Assembly: GCF_937863595.1 (NCBI RefSeq) | Contig: NZ_CALMGQ010000078.1 | Coordinates: 1-45,966 of the forward strand | Reading direction: 5' to 3' | Source: an uncultured Cytophaga sp. | Lineage (GTDB): Bacteria; Bacteroidota; Bacteroidia; Cytophagales; Cytophagaceae | Length of the DNA stretch: 45,966 nucleotides | Part shown: positions 8,723 to 17,380 of the stretch, piece after piece | Layout: each line of letters begins with the position of its first letter | Numbering within the stretch: position 1 is the first letter of the stretch | Notes under the pieces: model-generated | Database searches by the model: none | Seen by the model: the letters and a program-made list of their open reading frames with translations, nothing else | What the model was told of the DNA's origin: nothing | Program-made: the position numbers and the translations under genes

Positions 8723-9050
8723 CTTCTTTATCCGTTACAGGGTGAATACTTACAGCGCCAATCACATTTTGACAACATGCCAATAACAAACCCATGCGAT
8801 CGTTTTTGTTTATTTTCCAACTTTCTGCTGCGATATTCAACAACCAACCTTCCGGAATCAAGCCATCAAAAAAAGGAAACAATCGTGTACTTCTATATGG
8901 ATGCTGTGTAACAGGCATGTTAAAGGTGATAAATTGACTTGGATATTTCTGACAATATTCGTCATCATACACAAACACATATTCGCCTTTGTCTTCTTCT
9001 ATAATACGGCCAGCCAATTCGTTATTGTACTTAACTATTCCTTGTCGCAT
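8715..9050 (-). CDS. hipS: HipS-type antitoxin / stand-alone HipA N-terminal domain
   Basis: 111 residues matching the HipA_N domain alone: RQGIVKYNNELAGRIIEE, a beta strand with FVYDDEYCQKYP, the conserved ITFNMPVT turn, and FFDGLIPEGWLLNIAAES, the hallmark segment. It ends with a helix (GLLLACCQNVIGAVSIHPV). In the E. coli O127 HipBST system the small middle protein is the antitoxin that binds the kinase. Gene order hipB-hipS-hipT and the overlaps (20 bp with hipB, 8 bp with hipT) match that arrangement. Antitoxin function is transferred by analogy, not shown here. Confidence 0.85.
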   Translation of the reverse strand: MRQGIVKYNNELAGRIIEEDKGEYVFVYDDEYCQKYPSQFITFNMPVTQHPYRSTRLFPFFDGLIPEGWLLNIAAESWKINKNDRMGLLLACCQNVIGAVSIHPVTDKEDA

Positions 9051-9246
9051 CGGTGTTTCTTGTTGGAGCTAATACATGACCAAATAGCATCAATACCTGG
9101 TTTACTTTTGCTAAACTCAGATTGTCTTTTCCTTGTTCAATCTTACGAATTACCGTGAGGGCTACCCCTGCTTTATCCGCAAATTCTTCCTGAGTAAGGC
9201 CTAATTGCTTGCGTTTGGCTTTTATAAAATCCGCTAAATGATCCAT
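9031..9246 (-). CDS. hipB: HipB-type XRE transcriptional regulator
   Basis: 71 residues, essentially one helix-turn-helix domain of the Cro/CI (XRE) fold: FIKAKRKQLGLTQEEFADKAGVALTVIRKIEQG, with the recognition helix around residues 28-38. A short tail (GHVLAPTRNTDATRNS) follows. First gene of the hip operon; it overlaps hipS by 20 bp. The protein very likely binds the three palindromes immediately upstream (9248-9347), the nearest of which begins 2 bp before the start codon, and represses its own operon. Fits the hipB size of 70-90 residues. Confidence 0.88.
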   Translation of the reverse strand: MDHLADFIKAKRKQLGLTQEEFADKAGVALTVIRKIEQGKDNLSLAKVNQVLMLFGHVLAPTRNTDATRNS

Positions 9247-9247
9247 T

Positions 9248-9347
9248 TTATATGCATTTGAATATAAATATACATAAAAATTATAATTTATATGCTTTTA
9301 CATATAAAAGTTGATAAATTATTTAAATTATATGTAATTACATATAA
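9248..9347. promoter_or_regulatory. Three HipB operator palindromes, 40-bp period
   Basis: Three copies of TTATATG-N6-CATATAA lie at 9248-9267 (right arm AATATAA, one mismatch), 9288-9307 (exact arms) and 9328-9347 (exact, and a perfect 20-bp palindrome over its whole length). The starts are spaced exactly 40 and 40 bp, close to four helical turns, so bound dimers would lie on nearly the same face. They occupy the 100 bp directly before hipB, where its promoter must be. Binding by HipB is inferred from position. Confidence 0.8.
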
Positions 9348-10300
9348 AAAATTACTCAATGGTAAAATGGATGCAGGATGCGCTCGATGATAATTGGGAA
9401 TGTATGAATGGGTAATAGACTTGTTTTTTGAATTGTGTCCGCGGTGCGGACACAATTCAAAAAACAAGAAAAAACACTCTACTGATTACGAAATCAATGA
9501 TTTCGCAATTCAATTTAAATTTCAATTCTAAGGGTATAGTGATGACACTGATAAGGGTCACTTATTTATTGAAAACCTCTCCACCAAATAATAGTACGCT
9601 CCATACCGAAGGTATGACGTATTTAAAATTGGAAAAACTAAGCTCACTTCGGGAGGCCGTTTTCCCATTTTAAAATTTGCTATAAAGATGGGATCTCTAC
9701 TGGCATCCGTTCGAAGATAGAAAGAGTAGTTGATATTTATAGGTCCGAAAAATTACGATTGAAATTAGCGAAATAATGCATTCTCTGTTTGAATGTTTTT
9801 CTAAACGCACGCCCAAAAGCATGACAGGTTGTGATTCTTGTGATTTTATCGATTTATAGGATTATCTACGATCGCCTATGGCTCACAAACCATTTAATAA
9901 CCACATTTCAAAATTTCAGTCTGTGAGCCACGTACCGTGTATGGAAAAACTAACTATGGCGGGACTTAGAGGCAAATTGACCAACTGATTTTTCCATTCC
10001 CCAGCACATTTGCACATTGATACCTCAACCGAAAAGGATGGTTTAAAAATCATGGCATGTTCCATCTAACGCTATATAAAGATCTGCGAAATGTTATTTA
10101 TACAAACGCTCATTATTCCTTAAACTAATTACTACCAACCATTCAAATGCAAAATGCAACCTTTAACTAAATAGCAACAATTGCCTTACTTAGATTTTAT
10201 ATGTTTGTCAATATACGATCAGCTATTATTTTTGAGTTAACGACTTTTAAGTTGACTGCCAATTTTCAATAGCATATTTTAAACTAAACTTTTTACCCAA
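9348..10300. other. 950-bp non-coding stretch with palindromes and degenerate repeats
   Basis: No convincing gene is seen on either strand. It holds three-base-spacer palindromes at 9420-9468, 9489-9505 (CGAAATC-AAT-GATTTCG) and 9602-9616 (CATACC-GAA-GGTATG). A degenerate copy of the TGACCCTGGTAAGGGTCA repeat of 40.5 and 40.8 kb lies at about 9537-9580. An imperfect inverted repeat around 9623-9675 also occurs (AAATTGGAAAAAC ... GTTTTCCCATTTT). The remaining 9700-10280 looks like featureless or decayed sequence and must contain the protease promoter. Confidence 0.5.
9420..9468. repeat. Perfect palindrome, 23-bp arms, 3-nt spacer GGT
   Basis: Left arm runs from CTTGTTTTTTGAATTG to TGTCCGC (9420-9442), spacer GGT (9443-9445), and the exact complement occupies 9446-9468. 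The inner 29 bp resembles the palindrome inside the DUF1016 gene at 15335-15363. The differences are mostly paired, so the stem is kept. Confidence 0.85.
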
Positions 10301-13300
10301 ATGAAAAACACAATTTTACTATTTTGTAGTATTCTGCTGTATCAACTATCTATGGCACAGCAGGTCAGCATTCCATCAATCATTAAAGGTGTTACAGTGA
10401 TGGTTGCATTTCAAGGTGCTCCAATGAATGATCCAATTCAGGAAGTGGATGACCTAATGAACAAACAAAATTATACTGGAAACGAACAGATAGGTTCTGT
10501 ACGTGATTATTTTTACACACAAACCAGTGGAAAAGTTACCATCACTAGTACGGTAGTAAAAGTTACACTATCAAAGAGTTTTGGATATTATGAAACCAAT
10601 AAATTAAATTATGTAGATGAAGCGATTGATTTAGTAAATCAAAATTATCCGAATGGTTTTCTGAATTTAACTCCAGATCCCGTGGATGGAAAATTACTAC
10701 ATATAAATTTCATATCTAGAGCTACAGGTCGTTCCTCTACTAATGGTGCTAGCGCTGGTAAATTTATAAAGAACAACACAACAAGCCAGATAGAAGTAGG
10801 CCAAGGAAACATGACCTTTTTAGGATCTTCATCTTTAAATATAAATACCATTTGCCACGAAATGGGTCATAGTGTAATGGGCTGGACAGATTATTACGCA
10901 ACCGCTTTTTCAAACTTAGGTAATTATTGTGTAATGGCTTCAGCCGGCACTAATAATGCTCCAATGCCTATCAATCCTGCTTTGCGTATGCAGCGTCATT
11001 GGATTGACAATGTAATTTCTGTTTCAGGAACAACTACACAAACCTATACACTGACTGCAAACAGCTACACGACAATTCACAAATACACCAATCCAAACAA
11101 TCCAAAAGAATATTTACTATTTAACGCTTACAAAATTGATGGTTATTACCAATCTATTATGGGTACTAATACGCCAGAAGGTTTGGCTATTTGGTATGTA
11201 GACGAAGAAACCGGTTATGACGCTCCTTTAAATCCCAATGATGACAACCAGTATTTTATCCGTCTGGTGCAAGCAGATAACAAAGATGAAATGCATGATG
11301 AATTTTTAGTTCCTTCAGATGTAAGAGGAGACTTTGAGGACCTTTATGGTTCTGTAAATAAATCCTTCCCCAATGGTACACCTTTCCGTTGGAAAGACGG
11401 TGGTGAGTTTGGAATTAATATAAACAACATTTCTAGTCCAGGTGCAACCATGCAGTTTACTGTAACTGCAAGACCCAATACAATTGTAGCTTCATCGGAC
11501 ATCAATGGAAACATTTCTCCAAAGGGAACATTAAGTGTGGCTAATGGACAAAGTAAAACATTTAATTTCACACCTAATCTTGGCTATGAAATTGATCAGG
11601 TAAAAGTAAATGGTTTTGTGGTAGCAACGGCAAATCCTTTTGTATTATCAGGAATCTCAGGTACAAAAACGGTGTCCGTTACGTTCAAAAGAAAAGCAAC
11701 TCAAGCGGCACTGCCAACACCTTGGCAAAAAGCTGCAATTGGTAGCGTAAACAGTTCGGATTTTGTAGCAAACACGGGCAATGCGTATTACTTGGAAACC
11801 TATTCCGATGCAGTGGGCAATGGTGCCGACAATTTCACGTATTTGTATCAGCCTATCAATGGCGATGGCACATTCATTGTGCATTTAGCCAACTACAATA
11901 CCGTTCAAAATCAAAGAGTAGGTCTTATGATTCGCGAATCATTGGAGCCCAATGCTACTTTTGCAGCGATTACAAAAACAAATATGAATGGTGCAATTAC
12001 CATACAAAGATCTTCTGCAGGTGCCGGAACGATAGAAAACCCAAATAAACTTAATGACCTGCATCTGTATGAATTACATAACTGGTTAAAGATCGAAAGA
12101 ACTGGAGATCAAATTAAGAGCTATGTATCAAGAGATGGATCAAATTGGGTAAAGATTGAAAATCAAACTATCTCGATGTCTTCAAAGGCATATGTTGGTT
12201 TTTTTGCAAAAGGAAACGGATACACTACTTATCCTACAAAGGTATTATTTGATAACATTACTATCACATCAACGCCATTCCCAACCGTCAGTATTACATC
12301 GCCAACAACTGGTACCTCATATACTAGCAATTCGGTAACGATCACTGCTATCGCTGCTCCATCTGTAGCAACGGGTTCAATTACTAAAGTAGACTTCTAC
12401 GACAATACTACGTTGATAGGAAGCGATAACACTGCGCCATACAGTTTTGTATGGAATAATGTAAGCGGTGGAATACACGCAATTGTTGCTAAAACTACAG
12501 ATAATACAGGCAAAGTAGCTGTTTCATCTAAGGTAATAACTACAACACCATGTAATTCGGCAGGAACCAAAATTACGGGTACTGTAATAGGTACAATGGG
12601 TTCTTGGAACAATTCAGGAAACACACGCGACAAAGCATTTGATGGAGATGTGAATACCTTTTTTGATGCAAATGAAAGCGTGGCCTGGACTGGTTTGAGC
12701 CTTAGCAATTACTACAACGTTACAAACATACGCTATGTGCCTAGACAAGATTTAGCAAGCCGTATGGTTGGTGGAAAATTCCAAGGTAGTACTTCAGAAG
12801 ATTTCAGCACCTATACAGATTTAGCAACAGTAGTTGCAGCACCCACATCTGGTTGGAACTGTTTTGATGTTTCTAGCACAGTTGCTTTTAAATACATACG
12901 CTACATAGGCCCAGAAGGCGCAGTAGGTAATGTAGCCGAAATTGAATTTTACGGAACAATACAAACTATAAATATCGCTCCTACAGTAACGCTTACGAAT
13001 CCAGTTTCGGGTTCTAACTATGCTGCACCGGCCAACATTACATTAACAGCTACTGCTGCAGATACAGATGGTACAATTGCACGTGTAGATTTCTATAGAG
13101 GTTCTACATTACTAGGTAGCGACAATACAGCACCTTACTCATTCGTTGTAAATGGAATAACTGCTAGCGTGAATACCTTCACTGCGGTTGCATTTGATGA
13201 TAAAGGAGCTTCCGCAGTACATACTGTAAATAATGTTGCAATACTTGCAAATGCAGCTCCTACGGTAAGCCTTACAAGTCCAGTATCAAACTCAAACTTT

Positions 13301-14338
13301 ACAGCTCCGGCTACTATATCTTTAAGTGCAACGGCATCTGATGCGAATGGGTCAATATGGAAAGTAGAGTTCTATAATGGTTCAACACTTATTGGTACCG
13401 ACTATAATGCACCTTACGAATATACTTTATTTAGTCTTTCTGCAGGTACATATTCAATAATAGCAATAGCTTTTGACGATGCTGGATTAGCTTCGCAGCC
13501 ATCCATATCACAAGTAAATGTAATTGCAAACCCTGCGCCTACTATAACCATTACTTCCCCAACTGCAAGTGCTGCATTCATTGCACCTGCCACCATCAAT
13601 ATCACTGCCGATGCAGCCGATGCAAATGGAACGGTATCAAAAGTAGAGTTCTTTAGTGGCAGCACATTGATTGGTACAGATTTTACTGCGCCATATAGCT
13701 ATACATGGTCAAATGTAGGTGTTGGTAATTATAGCATTACTGCAAAAGCAACGGATAATGCAGGTGCATATACATACAGCACAATAATGGGTGTTCCTGT
13801 TACGGCATCTACTGCTACAATCACTGGGCCTGCTTGCGCAAACAACAACACTACGATTACGTATGAACTCTCTGCTGCAAAAAGAGCAAATGCAACAAGT
13901 TACGGTTGGTACTTCACTGGTTCAACACAGTCGTTCATACCATCAGGGTATCACACAACATTGAATACAGGAAACTACTACAACACTGGACAACTATGCG
14001 TAGGTGTTAGCTATTCTAATGCTCCTTATACTACCTATTGCATCACAATACCAAAATGCAATAGTGCTAGAGAAGGCAACACAGAAGAATGGTCTGAGGT
14101 ATTTGTTGAAACGAAGTCGATTGTTTACCCAAATCCATTTACCGGAGAAACAACCATTCATTTAGCAAACAATGCGCAAATGGCTACAATACACGTATAC
14201 AATGCACAAGGTATATTGGTAGAAGCGACGACTGCTAGTGGTACCTATACATTTGGTCAGAATGTAGCATCTGGTATGTATGTTGTAAAAATCAATATCG
14301 ATAACAAGATTGAAACCTTGAAATTGGTGAAGGAATAA
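10301..14338 (+). CDS. Secreted multidomain M6-family metalloprotease with type IX secretion sorting domain
   Basis: 1345 residues. Signal peptide 1-20 (MKNTILLFCSILLYQLSMAQ). M6 (immune-inhibitor-A-like) peptidase domain about 25-390 with the zinc motif HEMGH in TICHEMGHSVMGWTDYY near residue 187. An InlB-like repeat follows at about 395-465. A beta-sandwich of the DUF1349/lectin-like kind covers about 475-660. One bacterial Ig domain (PTVSITSPTTGTSYTSNSV...) is followed by a discoidin-like domain (CNSAGTKITG..., about 750-885). Three further Ig repeats come next, each with the pattern VxFYxGSTLIGTDxxAPYxY. A Cys-containing segment precedes a C-terminal type A sorting domain (VYPNPFTGETTIHL ... 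GMYVVKI). It is expected to be exported through the Sor/Por type IX system and act on extracellular protein. Stands alone, followed by a terminator. Confidence 0.9.
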   Translation: MKNTILLFCSILLYQLSMAQQVSIPSIIKGVTVMVAFQGAPMNDPIQEVDDLMNKQNYTGNEQIGSVRDYFYTQTSGKVTITSTVVKVTLSKSFGYYETNKLNYVDEAIDLVNQNYPNGFLNLTPDPVDGKLLHINFISRATGRSSTNGASAGKFIKNNTTSQIEVGQGNMTFLGSSSLNINTICHEMGHSVMGWTDYYATAFSNLGNYCVMASAGTNNAPMPINPALRMQRHWIDNVISVSGTTTQTYTLTANSYTTIHKYTNPNNPKEYLLFNAYKIDGYYQSIMGTNTPEGLAIWYVDEETGYDAPLNPNDDNQYFIRLVQADNKDEMHDEFLVPSDVRGDFEDLYGSVNKSFPNGTPFRWKDGGEFGININNISSPGATMQFTVTARPNTIVASSDINGNISPKGTLSVANGQSKTFNFTPNLGYEIDQVKVNGFVVATANPFVLSGISGTKTVSVTFKRKATQAALPTPWQKAAIGSVNSSDFVANTGNAYYLETYSDAVGNGADNFTYLYQPINGDGTFIVHLANYNTVQNQRVGLMIRESLEPNATFAAITKTNMNGAITIQRSSAGAGTIENPNKLNDLHLYELHNWLKIERTGDQIKSYVSRDGSNWVKIENQTISMSSKAYVGFFAKGNGYTTYPTKVLFDNITITSTPFPTVSITSPTTGTSYTSNSVTITAIAAPSVATGSITKVDFYDNTTLIGSDNTAPYSFVWNNVSGGIHAIVAKTTDNTGKVAVSSKVITTTPCNSAGTKITGTVIGTMGSWNNSGNTRDKAFDGDVNTFFDANESVAWTGLSLSNYYNVTNIRYVPRQDLASRMVGGKFQGSTSEDFSTYTDLATVVAAPTSGWNCFDVSSTVAFKYIRYIGPEGAVGNVAEIEFYGTIQTINIAPTVTLTNPVSGSNYAAPANITLTATAADTDGTIARVDFYRGSTLLGSDNTAPYSFVVNGITASVNTFTAVAFDDKGASAVHTVNNVAILANAAPTVSLTSPVSNSNFTAPATISLSATASDANGSIWKVEFYNGSTLIGTDYNAPYEYTLFSLSAGTYSIIAIAFDDAGLASQPSISQVNVIANPAPTITITSPTASAAFIAPATINITADAADANGTVSKVEFFSGSTLIGTDFTAPYSYTWSNVGVGNYSITAKATDNAGAYTYSTIMGVPVTASTATITGPACANNNTTITYELSAAKRANATSYGWYFTGSTQSFIPSGYHTTLNTGNYYNTGQLCVGVSYSNAPYTTYCITIPKCNSAREGNTEEWSEVFVETKSIVYPNPFTGETTIHLANNAQMATIHVYNAQGILVEATTASGTYTFGQNVASGMYVVKINIDNKIETLKLVKE

Positions 14339-14366
14339 AAATTTCGAATATATTTTTGATTTTTTT

Positions 14367-14404
14367 GGGGGGACTTCATCGAAAGATGAAGCTCCCTTTT
14401 TTTT
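14367..14404 (+). terminator. Rho-independent terminator of the protease gene
   Basis: Hairpin GGGGGACTTCATC-GAAA-GATGAAGCTCCC, with one mismatch and a stable GAAA loop, followed by eight T. It starts 29 bp after the protease stop codon. Confidence 0.9.
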
Positions 14405-14444
14405 ATACGAATATATATATTCATATCATTTCATTCTGTTAAAG

Positions 14445-14600
14445 CCTTACCAACTGCATTGTTGATATTTTACCCTATACTCAACAGATGTGACCACATT
14501 AAGATTATAATGTATTAATTCCTTTTCTTGTGCTTACCCACAATTGGAGCATCTCAAGTGGTTATTCGAAAATCCCGAACAAGCACTTAAGCGTTCAAAT
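14445..14600 (-). pseudogene. Fragment of a RhuM-family gene
   Basis: This non-coding strip aligns with codons of the intact RhuM gene at about 20605-20770. Shared stretches include CAACAGATRTGAYCACATYAAGATT, AAGTGGTTATTCGRAAATCCCGAAC and (G)CACTTAA, in the same orientation, with many substitutions and a few small gaps. No open frame survives. It represents the middle of the N-terminal half of a second RhuM gene and lies 15 bp downstream of the DUF1016 stop, so an ancestral DUF1016-RhuM pair stood here. The match was made by eye on nucleotide sequence. Confidence 0.75.
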
Positions 14601-14614
14601 CACTATAATTTGAA

Positions 14615-15646
14615 TTATTCCTGATGCAGCATTTTACTTTTTGCGATCTCCACAGCCTTATGTAATTTTTCTTGCAATAGCTTTTGCGAAGGCAAAGCCG
14701 TTAAATAATCTGCAACGCGTATATTACTTTTATCCAATTGCATCAGCTCCACATGTTCTTCCTTTTTTCCTGTACAAAGAATCAAACCAATGGGTGTATT
14801 TTCGCCTTCAATTTGCTCGTGCTTTTCCAAATAACGTAGATACAATTCCATTTGTCCTTTATAGCCCGCTTCAAACTCGCCTAATTTCAAGTCTATAACC
14901 ACCAAACACTTTAGCCTACGGTGATAAAAAAGCAAGTCGATATAGTAATCGCGATTATCTATCGTAATGCGTTTTTGACGCGCCATAAAAGCGAAATCGC
15001 TGCCCATTTCAATAATGAAACGTTGCAACTCTGCAACAATACTTGTTTCTAAATCTTTTTCGGAATAGCTATCACTCAATCCTAAAAAATCAAGCACATA
15101 CGGATCTCTAAAAATCAAATCCGGATTTAGCTGCTGTTGGTTTTTGAGTAGGCCTAACTCGTTTTGGATGGTTATTTCTGGCTTTTTACTTATAGCAGTC
15201 CGTTCGTAAAGCATTGATTGTATGCGTTCTTGCAATTGACGAGAAGACCATTTTTCTAATTTGCACATTTCAATATAAAAGTCTCGTTTTAAGGGATCTT
15301 CCATATAAAGTACTGTTTTTATATGCGTCCAACTCAATTGTCTCCGCAGTGCGGAGACAATTGGATCATTGGGAAATACCATATTAAACTGCATACAATG
15401 CCTCAATTGTTTTTCACTCCACCCTTTACCGTATTCGGCTTCTAATGATGCCGAGAGTGATGGCACAATTTGTTTACCATATTCTGCCCGATTATTTTTT
15501 AACACGTCCTCATTGATGTATTGTCCTACTTTCCAATAAAGTGCCGTCATGCTCGCATTAACCGCTACAGCAACCTCCTGCTTGCTCTGCTCTATGAGTT
15601 CTTTAATGGAAACAAGTAGTTTTTTAGGCTGAATTTCTTTGTTCAT
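14615..15646 (-). CDS. DUF1016 / YhcG-family PDDEXK nuclease-domain protein
   Basis: 343 residues. N-terminal DUF1016_N domain (residues about 10-165): VAVNASMTALYWKVGQYI, YGKGWSEKQLRHCMQF, IVSALRRQLSWTHI, KRDFYIEMCKLEKWSSRQL and ERTAISKKPE. C-terminal PDDEXK domain (about 185-335) with LGLSDSYSEKDLE, RITIDNRDYYIDLLFYHR (first acidic residue) and CLVVIDLKLGEF (the D/E-x-K triad). Members are common beside restriction and defence genes; their function is not established, though a nuclease activity is expected. Residues 96-104 are encoded by a 29-bp palindrome (see 15335). A RhuM remnant lies 15 bp downstream, and a DUF1016 pseudogene about 80 bp upstream. Confidence 0.9.
   Translation of the reverse strand: MNKEIQPKKLLVSIKELIEQSKQEVAVAVNASMTALYWKVGQYINEDVLKNNRAEYGKQIVPSLSASLEAEYGKGWSEKQLRHCMQFNMVFPNDPIVSALRRQLSWTHIKTVLYMEDPLKRDFYIEMCKLEKWSSRQLQERIQSMLYERTAISKKPEITIQNELGLLKNQQQLNPDLIFRDPYVLDFLGLSDSYSEKDLETSIVAELQRFIIEMGSDFAFMARQKRITIDNRDYYIDLLFYHRRLKCLVVIDLKLGEFEAGYKGQMELYLRYLEKHEQIEGENTPIGLILCTGKKEEHVELMQLDKSNIRVADYLTALPSQKLLQEKLHKAVEIAKSKMLHQE
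15335..15363. repeat. 29-bp palindrome inside the DUF1016 coding sequence
   Basis: Arms of 13 bp, CAATTGTCTCCGC and exact complement, around spacer AGT (plus strand). It encodes residues IVSALRRQL just before the conserved LSWTH. Palindromes of the same build occur between genes and at the same codon position in the upstream DUF1016 pseudogene. Confidence 0.85.
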
Positions 15647-15728
15647 GTTAATGTTGTTTGACCAGTAGCTAATTATAATTTAAAATATAAAAGTCCTTTT
15701 TATCCCGATTATCAATACATAAAAGTGT

Positions 15729-16064
15729 TCAATTATGCGTCCAGTTCAATTAGTGAGGAAGCTCCTCACTAATTGAAAAAACAGTATAAAACTGTGGCAT
15801 CCGCTTCAGATTAGGCAGGCTAAAGCCTTTACCATGAGCCAATGATACATCTTTGCATACGTTCTCTAACAAACCTTTGCTATAGACCGCTTTTTGACTG
15901 CTACCTTACTCAAACGCTACAAAGTATTGCCCAATATGCCAATAGATATGTACAATCTCTGTGTTAACATAAAAAGCGATTGTTGCCCTACCTTGCTCCT
16001 AGCGAAGAGCAATTCGCTGCAACAGTATTTGGTAATCGGTATCTTGGGATTTTATTTTCTCCAT
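15729..16064 (-). pseudogene. DUF1016 N-terminal pseudogene, one frame with three internal stops
   Basis: Reading from the ATG at 16064, a single frame of 111 codons shows a clear DUF1016_N domain: MEKIKSQDTDYQILLQRIAL, stop, EQGRATIAFYVNTEIVHIYW, HIGQYFVAFE, stop, YSKGLLENVCKDVSLAHGKG, FSLPNLKRMPQFYTVFSI, then a palindrome region, stop, LNWTHN and a final TGA. No frameshift is needed. It is of a different subtype from the intact neighbour (the EQGRA/FSLPNLKRM type) but like the fragment at 19.7 kb. The C-terminal nuclease domain is absent, apparently removed where the intact DUF1016 locus begins. Confidence 0.85.
15745..15777. repeat. 33-bp palindrome in the DUF1016 pseudogene
   Basis: Arms of 15 bp (TTCAATTAGTGAGGA and complement) with spacer AGC. 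It lies just before the codons for LNWTH, exactly the position held by the different palindrome at 15335-15363 in the intact gene. Confidence 0.85.
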
Positions 16065-16092
16065 ATTGTTTGAACACCTTTTATATTACTGT

Positions 16093-16139
16093 AATAGGAA
16101 CAAGTAGACTATATTCGGATTACATTTTTTTAAATCTGG
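16093..16139. repeat. Short dispersed repeat, copy 1 (pairs with 19642-19689)
   Basis: A 47-bp stretch AATAGGAACAAGTAG...ATATTCGGATTAC...ATCTGG has a diverged partner of 48 bp at 19642-19689. Both copies touch DUF1016 remnants (upstream of the start here, at the 3' break there), so they may be flanking or internal pieces of the same ancestral unit. Confidence 0.5.
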
Positions 16140-16214
16140 CTTCTGTATGCCGCGACAAATACAAAATCCGAAGAGCTGGGTAAAACAATACTATTAACAT
16201 CAAACAGTATGTAT

Positions 16215-16238
16215 CGCTTGTCCGAAAAGGCACAAGCG
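16215..16238. repeat. Conserved-loop hairpin, copy A
   Basis: Stem CGCTTG / CAAGCG around a 12-nt loop TCCGAAAAGGCA. Same build as 26175-26198 and 35381-35404, with different but compensated stems. It lies just past the 3' end of the gene at 16277-17380. Confidence 0.6.
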
Positions 16239-16276
16239 ATTCAACGGGCGTTGTTACTGACCAGTATGAATAGATT

Positions 16277-17380
16277 TCATTCTTCATCTTCTTCATATTC
16301 GTTGGAATCGTCTTTTGACACCCTCGGTACTTGTTCATATTTCACCAGCCTATCGAAGTCTTTGTCGTACACTAAAACATTATCTGCATAATTAACTTGT
16401 TTTAAAACGATGCCATCAAAATCCGCATATTCTAACGTATCTGAGTTTTTGTAAAATGGAATAGAGGTCGTTTCGTCACTTCCATTCGTTACCAAATGAT
16501 CCATTAAAACCTTAGTATAGAATTTTTCACTGTAAACGATATAGTAAACTTTATTTTTTTCGTACGGGACATCTCGTGTTGCAAATGCCAATAGCATATA
16601 ATTATCTTCTAGTTTGTTTGTAGTTTGTTTAAAGAGAATTACCATTTCTTTGTTGTCTGCTCCAGTTAAATTTCCCGACCACATTAAACCATTCCTATAA
16701 TGGATTCCGCTAAGACTATATCGATAATCTTTACCTTCTTCTGATTGATAAAACTCTAACACTTTTTCTTTGATGCCATATGGCAATCTGTCCATTCGCC
16801 TATTATCCTCAGTGTTTATAAAATAGTCACCATATTTAGCCAAAAATGCTTTGCTTGTAATCAAATATTCTTCTGATTGATCTGGGGATATATATGTAGG
16901 ATATTCTACTTTACCTTCTTCGGCAAGGATTGTATATTTTCGCAAATTATCGTAGGCAGGATTACTAGTGGGGTCTGATAATCCTTTTTTTGCCGCTCCT
17001 TTTTCATAACAATAATAATAATTATACATTTGTTTGTCAAATTTTATCGTATCTGAACAGTTCGTGCACTGCAAACCTTCTCCAAATTCCAAAAAAATAA
17101 GTTTGTCAGGAAGACTATCATAAATTTCCTTTGCAGAATTATCAAGCAATTTCCCTTTTGCTAAATATGCGTTTTCTTCATCTCCAACATAACAATAATT
17201 TGAAGGTAAATTTGATTCCTCGTAAGCTTCATCGGAGCCATTGTTTTCTTCCCCACCATGATTTGAAACGTTAGTCATAGACCAAATTTCGGAAAGTTCT
17301 GAGCTGAAAGAATAAATTAAAAATGCTGAAACTAAGAGTACTCCCAAAGTCACAGCCACTACCTTTGTTGCCTTTTTCAT
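16277..17380 (-). CDS. Unknown membrane-anchored or exported protein
   Basis: 367 residues, not recognised. A single N-terminal hydrophobic segment (KVVAVTLGVLLVSAFLIYSF, residues 6-25) suggests a signal anchor. The rest is periplasmic or extracellular and acidic, with a Gly/Glu/Asn-rich linker (about 40-60). A CTNC pair occurs near residue 105, several Tyr-rich patches (MYNYYYCYEKG) follow, and the tail is strongly acidic (DDSNEYEEDEE). No lipobox Cys is seen. Its neighbours are a DUF1016 pseudogene downstream and another unknown exported protein upstream. A role in the accessory island cannot be inferred. The reading frame is long and clean, so the gene is real. Confidence 0.65.
   Translation of the reverse strand: MKKATKVVAVTLGVLLVSAFLIYSFSSELSEIWSMTNVSNHGGEENNGSDEAYEESNLPSNYCYVGDEENAYLAKGKLLDNSAKEIYDSLPDKLIFLEFGEGLQCTNCSDTIKFDKQMYNYYYCYEKGAAKKGLSDPTSNPAYDNLRKYTILAEEGKVEYPTYISPDQSEEYLITSKAFLAKYGDYFINTEDNRRMDRLPYGIKEKVLEFYQSEEGKDYRYSLSGIHYRNGLMWSGNLTGADNKEMVILFKQTTNKLEDNYMLLAFATRDVPYEKNKVYYIVYSEKFYTKVLMDHLVTNGSDETTSIPFYKNSDTLEYADFDGIVLKQVNYADNVLVYDKDFDRLVKYEQVPRVSKDDSNEYEEDEE

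Noticed and set aside
9248..9347. CRISPR-like regular repeats with 40-bp period
   Set aside because: Only three units, each a palindrome, spacers are AT-rich and similar in composition, no cas genes; position before hipB fits operators.
12397..13665. Minus-strand frames of 83-103 codons inside the protease
   Set aside because: Antisense shadows of the Ig-like repeats, with no recognisable domain.
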